9,500 nucleotides of DNA. Source: Candidatus Roizmanbacteria bacterium CG_4_9_14_0_8_um_filter_34_12. Lineage in GTDB: Bacteria; Patescibacteriota; Microgenomatia; UBA1406; GWC2-37-13. The position numbers were made by a program, and so were the translations under genes. The DNA lies in assembly GCA_002789465.1 (NCBI GenBank), contig PFTH01000181.1, forward strand, positions 1-9,500. The letters are read 5' to 3'. This document shows positions 1-6,579 of the stretch, one piece after another (the stretch's first letter is position 1; each line of letters opens with the position of its first letter). Below the pieces are notes generated by a model. The model ran no database searches. It had not been told where the DNA came from and worked only from the letters and a program-made list of their open reading frames with translations.

Positions 1-925
1 AGTAAAACGCGATAAAAATAAAAATGAATTGCCCCGAAGCTGTGCTTCCGTTAATAGCACTGTAATCTCCTGTTTTGAAAAGATACATCAAGTCTTGACC
101 TTTAATTAGGTTGGTAAGCATATAATCCAATGCAGTGGTTATCTTATTATCGAATATTTTACTGATAATGGGGGAAACGGTTGTTGAGTTACGTCGGAAT
201 ATTACTTCTTTTACGTTATCAACGCTGAAAAAAATAATCTCAGAAAATCTTCCCTTAGTTGTTTGGGGATCTATGATAAATGTCGAACCAAATAAAACAA
301 AAATAAAGACAATCGAAATCAACAAGCGAGGTAGCCACGATTTAACACTTTTTATATTTATATGATATGCCTCAAGATACACCACTAAAAAGGGGATAAG
401 TAATCTAAATCCTTGATATGAATAGAAAGTTAAAAAAAGTAATATATAAGCTAATATTCTTTTTTGTTTCAATAAGCATAGAGTTCCTCCCAAAAGTAAA
501 ACAATGGCTAAGGGTATATCTAGAGCAAGTCGTGTAATATGAAAGATCCAAGGACTAAAACAAAATAAAACACTTGTTAACAATGCTTTTTTCTTATTAC
601 CAGTAATATGAAAAATAAGTTCGTAAATAATCCAAATTAGAAGTGAAGAGATAAGAACATAGGGAAGTCGTGCATAAAAGACAGAATGCCCTGGTAAAAA
701 TAATGACCAAAAGGCTGAATAATAAATTGCCACCATTGGGTTGCTTGGGCTGATTCCTTCAAAATTCAAAGGCATTGATTTTCCATACAAATCTTTTCCG
801 GTTTGGGCGATTGAATATCCGGAATATGCAATGTCCCGCTCGTCATGAAGAAGAAAAATCTGATCAAGAAAAGGTAGTCGAATTAAAATAAAAATGAAAG
901 TAAAAATTATAAGTATATTTTTCAT
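1..925 (-). CDS. ArnT/PMT-like GT-C membrane glycosyltransferase, C-terminus cut by window edge
   Basis: The frame is open from an ATG at 925 to the left window edge, giving 308 residues without a stop. A first membrane segment (about 3-19) is followed by an external loop with HDERDIAYSGYSIAQTG (27-43) and then YG..MPL. This fits the first-loop acidic motif of the PMT_2/ArnT superfamily, where the Asp/Glu pair (D28, E29) is the expected catalytic and donor-binding site. Further family-like stretches are SPWIFHITRLALD (124-136) and SYQGFRLLIP (169-178), with several hydrophobic segments between. The family transfers a sugar from a polyprenyl-phosphate donor on the outer membrane face; the acceptor here is unknown. 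The start codon overlaps the previous gene's stop as ATGA with no strong Shine-Dalgarno site, so translation is probably coupled. It is last in the visible operon. The superfamily is fairly sure, the substrate is not. Confidence 0.85.
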   Translation of the reverse strand, partial: MKNILIIFTFIFILIRLPFLDQIFLLHDERDIAYSGYSIAQTGKDLYGKSMPLNFEGISPSNPMVAIYYSAFWSLFLPGHSVFYARLPYVLISSLLIWIIYELIFHITGNKKKALLTSVLFCFSPWIFHITRLALDIPLAIVLLLGGTLCLLKQKRILAYILLFLTFYSYQGFRLLIPFLVVYLEAYHINIKSVKSWLPRLLISIVFIFVLFGSTFIIDPQTTKGRFSEIIFFSVDNVKEVIFRRNSTTVSPIISKIFDNKITTALDYMLTNLIKGQDLMYLFKTGDYSAINGSTASGQFIFIFIAFY

Positions 926-2925
926 ACTTTATGCTTTTTTTCTAGAAGATATAGTGTTATTATGAAAATAATTAAAATTCCAATAATTGAAAAGTATATC
1001 TTAAAAAAAATAGGTTTTTGATTAATGTGATAGCGTACTCCGTTTAGCATCTGATAAGGTTCATATTGTCCACGAAGTTTAATTTCAAAAATTTGTTTAG
1101 GAAACAAAATCTTAATAATTTCTTCCTTTGGAGGATTGTCATAAATCGTTTGTCCATATATATCACCGACAAAAATACCCTCAAAAACAGATATTGTATT
1201 AAAGCCTTTGTCTTTATATATTTGAATTTTAAATTTTTTATCTTTAATTGGTTTTTTTAAAATTACTTGATAATTATCTGGCGCAACAGGAAAGAGAAAA
1301 TCACTGATTTTTTGCGAAGTGATTATATTGTTATTTTGGTCCAAGATTCGAAATACCGTGCTATCAACATATGAAATATCGTTCTTTTCTATCTTAACCT
1401 CAATTCCATTGATGGTTTTCCCAATCGAATTATCAACGACGGCTTCGAGTGGTTTTGTGGAAAGTATTATTTTTTGTTTAGTAAGTTGATATGTTTTGGA
1501 AGGGATTAAAACTAATCGGGTCATGATAATAAAATCAAAAATAAAAAGCGAAGAATACACTATTAATATTAACGCAGTAATTTTATTTAAGTCCAAGTTA
1601 AATCTTTCTAATATTTTAAAATCTGTAATTTTTTTAATCGAAAATAAGCTTCCTAGTAGTAAAACTACCAAGCAAATATATGCAACGATCATTGCGCTTG
1701 TGATAAAAAGTCCATAAAGATCTGGATTAAATAATCCGCGAACAATGTCCTTATATTCAAGAATGTTATAAAAACCATAACCAAAAGTGGGTCGAAGTAG
1801 CCCGGACAAATCAATTCCAACCATGGCTCTTTTTATAAAACCAAATATTGGTGCAATAAATAATAAGCCATACTCTTTTTTTACTAATGTTAATAAAGCT
1901 AAAAAAGGTAAAATCCAAATATTAAATTGAGGGAATAAGAAAGTACTGTCTTCGGAAATAAAAATAATTGAAAGTAAAAGAGTACTAATATAAATTGGTG
2001 CCAGTTTATTTTTGAAAATAGTTTGTTTTTTAAGAATTGTGACAATTATCAGAAAAATATATAATAAAATAAAAATCGAGGTACTATTTAATTGGAAATT
2101 AAGTATTGCTGTTGATTCTCGAGACATCATAAAATACTGCTTCATTAAGGATGTATCTTTGTCCCAAGGTTGACTAAATAAGACGTAAAAGAATAAAGCA
2201 CTCAACGAATGAAAAACAAAAGTCTTGATGTTTTTAGTAAATGATATTATTGCGAGCGGAATAAGTAACATTGGTACTTGCTTTATAATTGCTCCAAGTG
2301 CAAAAAAAACAAAAGTTAAAATTGTATTAATTGTTATAGGTTTTTTATCAATTTCTTCTGTTGCTTTAATCCAAAAATAAACTCCAGCCAGCATACTTGT
2401 TAGCATTAAAAAATCAGATTGAAAAACTGCATAAGGAACAATCATTAAAAATGGAGTAACTGACCAGAATTTAATAATTTTAATTGCAGAATCAGATTTC
2501 ACGATTTTGGCGATTTTATAAAAGAAGAAAATAAATACTCCGTCAAATAATAATTGAAGCATTTTAATTGAGATTAGTTGATAAAGTGGAGGACCCCATC
2601 TGAATAATTTCGATAAATATAACGAAGCATCTTGAAACGGTTTGTTATCAAACAAATACTGAATTTCTAAAATTCTGGCTTTTTCTAAGGTTTTTAGACA
2701 AACTGCTGTTAATTGATAGAATATCTTTCCATATAACTGAACCTCCAATCCATGCCTTTTTAAAGCAAAAAAACCATCGACTAAACTACATGTATCAGCA
2801 ACTGATTTACTTAAAGCGAGAATATTAAAAAAATCAAAAGGAGAATTAATTAAAAAACTTAGAACTAATCTAACCACAACACCAATTAAAACCCATTTGA
2901 TTACTTGTTTATTTATATTGCGCAT
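922..2925 (-). CDS. Degenerate GT-C family membrane protein with C-terminal extracytoplasmic beta-rich domain
   Basis: This 667-residue protein has roughly 11-12 membrane segments up to about residue 475, a beta-rich soluble region (about 477-637) and a final membrane helix (about 641-661) with a short basic tail. It aligns by eye with the product of the upstream gene: a first-loop Asp (D31), K121 and D128 with identical spacing, Q169.D171, and KQ (215-216) seven residues before a Pro. However, the neighbour's WGQIDA is here FQSDFL, and its MHER motif has no counterpart; FPQFNIWILP (331-340) lies there instead. It may be a GT-C enzyme of different specificity or a non-catalytic partner. Start choice: ATG at 2925 gives a 17-base overlap with the upstream gene; an in-frame TTG at 2934 would add three residues and make the overlap 26. 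Neither has a clear Shine-Dalgarno site. It ends in TGA overlapping the next ATG. Function not assigned. Confidence 0.85.
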   Translation of the reverse strand: MRNINKQVIKWVLIGVVVRLVLSFLINSPFDFFNILALSKSVADTCSLVDGFFALKRHGLEVQLYGKIFYQLTAVCLKTLEKARILEIQYLFDNKPFQDASLYLSKLFRWGPPLYQLISIKMLQLLFDGVFIFFFYKIAKIVKSDSAIKIIKFWSVTPFLMIVPYAVFQSDFLMLTSMLAGVYFWIKATEEIDKKPITINTILTFVFFALGAIIKQVPMLLIPLAIISFTKNIKTFVFHSLSALFFYVLFSQPWDKDTSLMKQYFMMSRESTAILNFQLNSTSIFILLYIFLIIVTILKKQTIFKNKLAPIYISTLLLSIIFISEDSTFLFPQFNIWILPFLALLTLVKKEYGLLFIAPIFGFIKRAMVGIDLSGLLRPTFGYGFYNILEYKDIVRGLFNPDLYGLFITSAMIVAYICLVVLLLGSLFSIKKITDFKILERFNLDLNKITALILIVYSSLFIFDFIIMTRLVLIPSKTYQLTKQKIILSTKPLEAVVDNSIGKTINGIEVKIEKNDISYVDSTVFRILDQNNNIITSQKISDFLFPVAPDNYQVILKKPIKDKKFKIQIYKDKGFNTISVFEGIFVGDIYGQTIYDNPPKEEIIKILFPKQIFEIKLRGQYEPYQMLNGVRYHINQKPIFFKIYFSIIGILIIFIITLYLLEKKHKV

Positions 2926-4231
2926 TTTGGTCAATTTTACATTTAAAATACTTAATAGTCAAAAATAAATAAAACATAATTTGAAAAATAATTAAGGTGT
3001 TTATAATAGTTGGAAATGAGAATATTTGAATAAAAAATTCTGGAGGATGGGGTGACCACCAACCATTATATAAATTTAAAAAATTAAATAAAGATAAAAA
3101 AATAAATATGATTAATAATTTAGTGTTTTTGATTGAGAAAATAAGTAAAAATGGTAGAGTCATCAGTAAATGTCTTTCATGCATTCGTGTGGAAAACAAA
3201 AAAATTGTCCAAGGAATCAAGAATAGTGAAGCGATAGTATCGATAGTATATTGATTATTATATTTACTTCGATATAGTTTATAGATGATAGACAAAATTA
3301 TTAATCCAACAAAAAATGAGGCAACATATCTTGCCGAAATTCCTAGAATTAAATATTTCAAATCTTGGATATGTCCTAACCCGGTTGTTAATCCCCAAAA
3401 ATTAAAAGCATGAGCTGTTAAATAATCTGATCCATATTGGTTAAGTATTTTATACCAATAGGTAGCAAAAGGATAAATTATTGCTGTATTTTTCCCGATA
3501 AAAGGGAGGAATGAAACCCAGATAATAAGTAAGATTAAAAAGAAACCTCTGATTGTTTTATTAATTCCAAAGCGATTAAGAGAAACAAGTCCAAATATTG
3601 GTACAAAAATAAAGGCAGTTTGCTTTGTTAACAGGGCAATTCCAATAAACAATGATGATAAGTACAAACTTTTTTTATAAAGAAGAAGATAGAAGGCACT
3701 AACGATAAAAAACAAAGGAAGAGCGTCTATTTGGCCCCAATAGGAACTGTTATAAAAAAAGGCTGGATTAAAAAGAATTAACCCTGCTGTCAATAAAGGT
3801 AGCTTAGAATACTTTGACTTTATTAATTTGATGGTAAATAAATAAGTAACATAGGCCAAACCAATATCGGCTAGTATTGCCCATATTTTCATCAAGGCAG
3901 GAAGCATAAATTTTTGTTCTTTCCAAAAAAAGATAAAATTTGATGGAAAAAAAGAAAATAAAGTATTTAGTTTCCATAAAAACGGCCCAATCAAAGCATA
4001 AATATTATAGCTAAATGAAAAAAATATCATTGTAATTGGAGGATAGTTGGCAAAGCTGACGCCATAATTTTTTGAGAAGTCCCTTTCATAAAATCCGCGT
4101 GTTCCGTTATTAACAATATCTTTTCCCCAAGAGATATGAGTATTAACGTCACCATTGTAACTAACCATGCTTAAAGCGATTCGAAGGAGAAAACCAAGAG
4201 CTAAAAGAATAATTAATATTTTTGTTTTCAT
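2909..4231 (-). CDS. GT-C family polyprenyl-phosphate-dependent glycosyltransferase
   Basis: A 440-residue polytopic membrane protein with the recognisable order of GT-C motifs. There is an N-terminal helix (5-21), then an external loop with a likely catalytic Asp (D28) and WGKD (35-38). NYPP follows at 62-65, D122 in the next helix, WGQIDA at 165-170, TKQ at 202-204, AHAFNFWGL at 273-281 and TRMHERHLL at 348-356. This set matches the ALG6/ALG8- and PIG-M-like branch of bacterial GT-C enzymes, which add a sugar from a lipid-phosphate donor on the outer face of the cytoplasmic membrane. Length is normal for the group. The ATG overlaps the upstream gene's TGA (ATGA) and no Shine-Dalgarno site precedes it, suggesting coupled re-initiation. 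It is a probable paralogue of the next gene, which has lost several of these motifs. Donor and acceptor sugars cannot be read from sequence. Confidence 0.9.
   Translation of the reverse strand: MKTKILIILLALGFLLRIALSMVSYNGDVNTHISWGKDIVNNGTRGFYERDFSKNYGVSFANYPPITMIFFSFSYNIYALIGPFLWKLNTLFSFFPSNFIFFWKEQKFMLPALMKIWAILADIGLAYVTYLFTIKLIKSKYSKLPLLTAGLILFNPAFFYNSSYWGQIDALPLFFIVSAFYLLLYKKSLYLSSLFIGIALLTKQTAFIFVPIFGLVSLNRFGINKTIRGFFLILLIIWVSFLPFIGKNTAIIYPFATYWYKILNQYGSDYLTAHAFNFWGLTTGLGHIQDLKYLILGISARYVASFFVGLIILSIIYKLYRSKYNNQYTIDTIASLFLIPWTIFLFSTRMHERHLLMTLPFLLIFSIKNTKLLIIFIFLSLFNFLNLYNGWWSPHPPEFFIQIFSFPTIINTLIIFQIMFYLFLTIKYFKCKIDQNAQYK
3232..3249. repeat. 9-bp perfect tandem duplication inside a GT-C gene
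   Basis: CGATAGTAT occurs twice head to tail. On the coding (minus) strand it is in frame and gives the repeated Thr-Ile in Y-T-I-D-T-I-A (residues 328-333), in the loop before one of the last membrane helices. It looks like a small slippage duplication that keeps the frame. No function is claimed. Confidence 0.8.
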
Positions 4232-5142
4232 GAAAACAAAGATAGGATTTTGTTAATAAATTTGTTTTTCAATTTGGATAGAGGAGATGTAAGATTTTGT
4301 TTTATTAGCCAATAATTAGTCTCAAATAATCCTTGTTTAAAATAAAGTTGAGGAATTTTATGAATTTTTTCTTTTTGATCAGACTGAAATTTATTTTTTT
4401 CCCAAAAATAAAAATAAACCAAAAAGTAATAAAACATTTGCAAAAACGCCAAGACAAAACCATGCATTCCATCACGATAACCTTCGTGTGCAAAGAATCT
4501 ACTGATAAACTCTGATAAAGCTTTACTGATAGTTGTTGATAATGATAGAGATTGCTTAGTTTGAATCAATTCATTGACTTCGGATTTTGCATAACGGGTG
4601 GCTTTTTCTAAAAACTGATCAAGACTCTCGTAGTTGTAATGGATAATAGCGTTTTCTGCTTTTGCCTCAAAACAAAATTGTTTTCCACTGATTTTCGGTT
4701 GCGGATGAACATTTTTCGGCCAAATTACACTGGTTTTCCTATATAAGCGCACTTGATTGTCTGGCCACCAGCGCGAATGTTCAATCCATTTATTAAAAAT
4801 GATATTTTGGCGGGGAAAAAGAAAGCAGTCATAGTTGTTTAAATGAGTTTTGATAAAACCAATTGTTCTATTCGGAAAAACTTCATCCGGATCAAGATAT
4901 AACACATATTCGTTTTTTGCTATTTTTTTCAAGTCTTCCTTAACAACGTCGGCAAAAGGGGTGTCTGATGCAATTTTATGGATTTTTATCTTTGGGTTAT
5001 TGAAAAGTTTATGAATTTGATCTGGTGAAAGATTAATATCTCCGATAATGATTTCATCAACCAGTAAATCAATAGATTCTAAAGTTTCATCTAGATGAGG
5101 TGGTTGATCTTTAACAACGATTATGGCGGAAATATTACTCAT
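4228..5142 (-). CDS. Family 2 glycosyltransferase, WaaE/KdtX-like
   Basis: A 304-residue protein with a GT-A fold at its N-terminus: ISAIIVVKD (4-12), DEIIIGD (29-35, with D35 at the usual nucleotide-binding Asp) and LDPDEVFP (83-90), a variant of the DxDE metal-binding motif. Downstream are RWWPDNQVRL (124-133), VHP (145-147), HYNY (168-171) and GYRDGMHGF (221-229), then a hydrophobic stretch (about 230-247). This layout is that of the WaaE/KdtX beta-glycosyltransferase group, which uses a nucleotide sugar at the inner membrane face. In enterobacteria these act on the LPS inner core; that substrate need not apply here. The region between the Asp and DPDE is short and diverged. The ATG at 5142 has a plausible Shine-Dalgarno site, overlaps the flippase gene by 8 bases, and the stop overlaps the next start. 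Confidence 0.9.
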   Translation of the reverse strand: MSNISAIIVVKDQPPHLDETLESIDLLVDEIIIGDINLSPDQIHKLFNNPKIKIHKIASDTPFADVVKEDLKKIAKNEYVLYLDPDEVFPNRTIGFIKTHLNNYDCFLFPRQNIIFNKWIEHSRWWPDNQVRLYRKTSVIWPKNVHPQPKISGKQFCFEAKAENAIIHYNYESLDQFLEKATRYAKSEVNELIQTKQSLSLSTTISKALSEFISRFFAHEGYRDGMHGFVLAFLQMFYYFLVYFYFWEKNKFQSDQKEKIHKIPQLYFKQGLFETNYWLIKQNLTSPLSKLKNKFINKILSLFS

Positions 5143-6565
5143 AGCGAAAAATTCCTTTAATTTCTTTAATTATATTGATTTTAAATAGAATTTGCAGGAA
5201 AAATGCATAAATTAATCCTCCAATAATTATCAACATGATTAAATCAAGTAAAGAATTGAGAATAAATAGATTGATTAATGAAATAATTATTCCCATGAGA
5301 ATTGCAGCAATGATTGGTTGTTTGATTGATTTGATGAAATGAAACTCAACCAGTTCTCTGGCTTTTGAAATAACCAGGATAAAAGCCAAAGAAAGAATCA
5401 CCTGTGTCATTGGAAAACCATAATAACCAAAATAGTGGGTGAGAATTGGTGTGAAAATCCAAGTGCTCACGGTCCAAAGCATCATAAAAAGAAAGGTGGT
5501 TTTTGCCTTACCCATTGCATTAAAAAGATTGGTGAAAGGAGACGAATATGATGATAAAAAAGAAGAGATGCACATCAGATAAAATAATGGCAAAGCCGGT
5601 TCCCATTTAGAATAGCGTGGGATAATCTTGATGAAAGAATCCATAACAATAAATGAGCCCATGATAATTGGCGCAAGTAGGATGGTTTGATAATAAAGAA
5701 TTTTATCAAGCAGTCTGCCAACTTTATTTTTATCCTGTTGAATACGCGCAATTACCGGGAATAAGACACGACTAATATTATCCATGATAATTCGGATTGG
5801 TGCTTCTGCCCATTTTTTAGCCCAACCAATATATCCCAGTCCGGTGAACCCAAGTGTTTTTCCTAAATATAAAGTGATTAATTCGTCTTTGAATAATGCC
5901 AAAAATGAACTGGCTTGAAAGGGGAGTCCAAACGATAAGAGTTTTTTTAAACTGACAATAGAAAACCCTAATTTTGGTTGCCAGGGAGCAATTGAATAAA
6001 TAACAATCAATCCTGATATTGACCGAACCAAAACTGCGAAAGTAAAGCTCATCAATCCGAACTTCAACACTGCCAAAATAATGATTGTTAAATAAAATAG
6101 CGTATTTTCAATTATCTGCACCATTACAATTTTTTGAAATTTGATTTTTCGCTCCAGTAGGATTGAAGGGATGGTTTTGAGGGAAGAAAAAACAAAAGAA
6201 ATTAATAATGCCCAGTAAAGATAAACCCCTGTTTGCGGTAGTTTATAGAATCTTTGTATAAATCCGGTTAATAAATAGCCAAGGGTTACGATTGTAATTA
6301 CCAGAATTTGCTGAATAGTGAAAGTTGTTCTAATATCGTCATCACTGACTTCTTTTTTTTGCACTAGTGACGCGGCCAGACCAATATCAGAAAAATAATT
6401 TAGCAATGAAATCATTGATAGGACTGTAATATAGATTCCAAAGATTTCCGGAGAAAGAAGAATGGTGATGGCTAAGTTAGCACCTAAACCCAAAACCGCT
6501 GAGTATCCGCTTTGGAAAAATAAGCTTAAAGCGCTGATTATGGTGTTTTTTTTGATATCCTTCAT
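5135..6565 (-). CDS. Wzx-type polysaccharide flippase (PST/MOP superfamily)
   Basis: A 476-residue protein with about 12-14 hydrophobic segments and the layout of the WzxC/TuaB-like polysaccharide transporters. Typical parts are the N-terminal region through FGIYITVLSMISLLNYFSDIG (split here as FGIYITVL 42-49 and NYFSDIG 56-62), then SFGLPFQASSFL (211-222) and YLGKTLGFTGLGYIGWA (233-249). SRVLFPVIARIQ (265-276) and the FNAMGKAKT stretch (348-356) follow. The family moves undecaprenyl-linked oligosaccharides from the inner to the outer membrane face. It is first in the five-gene minus-strand operon and overlaps the glycosyltransferase behind it by 8 bases. The ATG at 6565 has no upstream Shine-Dalgarno site and lies 13 bases from the divergent gene, so its mRNA may be leaderless or very short-leadered. 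A run of eight A at codons 4-6 encodes Ile-Lys-Lys. Which glycan is moved is unknown. Confidence 0.93.
   Translation of the reverse strand: MKDIKKNTIISALSLFFQSGYSAVLGLGANLAITILLSPEIFGIYITVLSMISLLNYFSDIGLAASLVQKKEVSDDDIRTTFTIQQILVITIVTLGYLLTGFIQRFYKLPQTGVYLYWALLISFVFSSLKTIPSILLERKIKFQKIVMVQIIENTLFYLTIIILAVLKFGLMSFTFAVLVRSISGLIVIYSIAPWQPKLGFSIVSLKKLLSFGLPFQASSFLALFKDELITLYLGKTLGFTGLGYIGWAKKWAEAPIRIIMDNISRVLFPVIARIQQDKNKVGRLLDKILYYQTILLAPIIMGSFIVMDSFIKIIPRYSKWEPALPLFYLMCISSFLSSYSSPFTNLFNAMGKAKTTFLFMMLWTVSTWIFTPILTHYFGYYGFPMTQVILSLAFILVISKARELVEFHFIKSIKQPIIAAILMGIIISLINLFILNSLLDLIMLIIIGGLIYAFFLQILFKINIIKEIKGIFRYE
5153..5158 (-). promoter_or_regulatory. Shine-Dalgarno site of the family 2 glycosyltransferase
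   Basis: AAAGGA on the minus strand lies 10 bases before the ATG at 5142, inside the end of the flippase gene. It supports that start. It is the clearest ribosome binding site in the window; the other starts have weak or no matches. Confidence 0.55.
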
Positions 6566-6579
6566 ATAAAATTAGAATA
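6565..6579. promoter_or_regulatory. Candidate back-to-back promoter region between divergent start codons
   Basis: Only 13 bases (6566-6578) separate the outward-facing ATG codons. Each side has a -10-like hexamer at the edge of the gap: TATAAA at 6565-6570 on plus and TATTCT at 6579-6574 on minus. Each ends eight bases before its own ATG, which would place transcription starts at or near the start codons. No convincing -35 box is seen at 16-19 bases spacing on either strand, and AT-rich DNA yields such hexamers by chance, so this is tentative. Confidence 0.3.

Noticed and set aside
135..365. Plus-strand 76-codon open frame
   Set aside because: It lies opposite the partial ArnT/PMT-like gene, which is open through the whole region and carries family motifs; the plus-strand product has none.
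922..925. Possible UGA recoding as in some CPR lineages
   Set aside because: TGA codons at 924-922 and 4230-4228 end complete proteins exactly where the next gene's ATG overlaps, so they act as stops.
1066..1717. Two plus-strand open frames of 64 and 73 codons
   Set aside because: They are antisense to the degenerate GT-C gene, have no recognisable content or ribosome binding site, and read as shadows of an AT-rich coding strand.
4305..4515. Short open frames on both strands within the family 2 glycosyltransferase gene
   Set aside because: Both overlap the motif-bearing C-terminal part of that gene in other frames and show no features of their own.
6346..6553. Runs of eight T (6353-6360 and 6546-6553) as possible phase-variation tracts in the flippase gene
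   Set aside because: Runs of eight also occur at 7061-7068, 7651-7658 and 8044-8051. About that number is expected by chance at this base composition, and all frames are intact.
6566..6578. Bidirectional terminator or small RNA in the intergenic gap
   Set aside because: The flanking genes diverge, so no terminator is expected, and 13 bases cannot hold a hairpin with a T-tract or an RNA gene.
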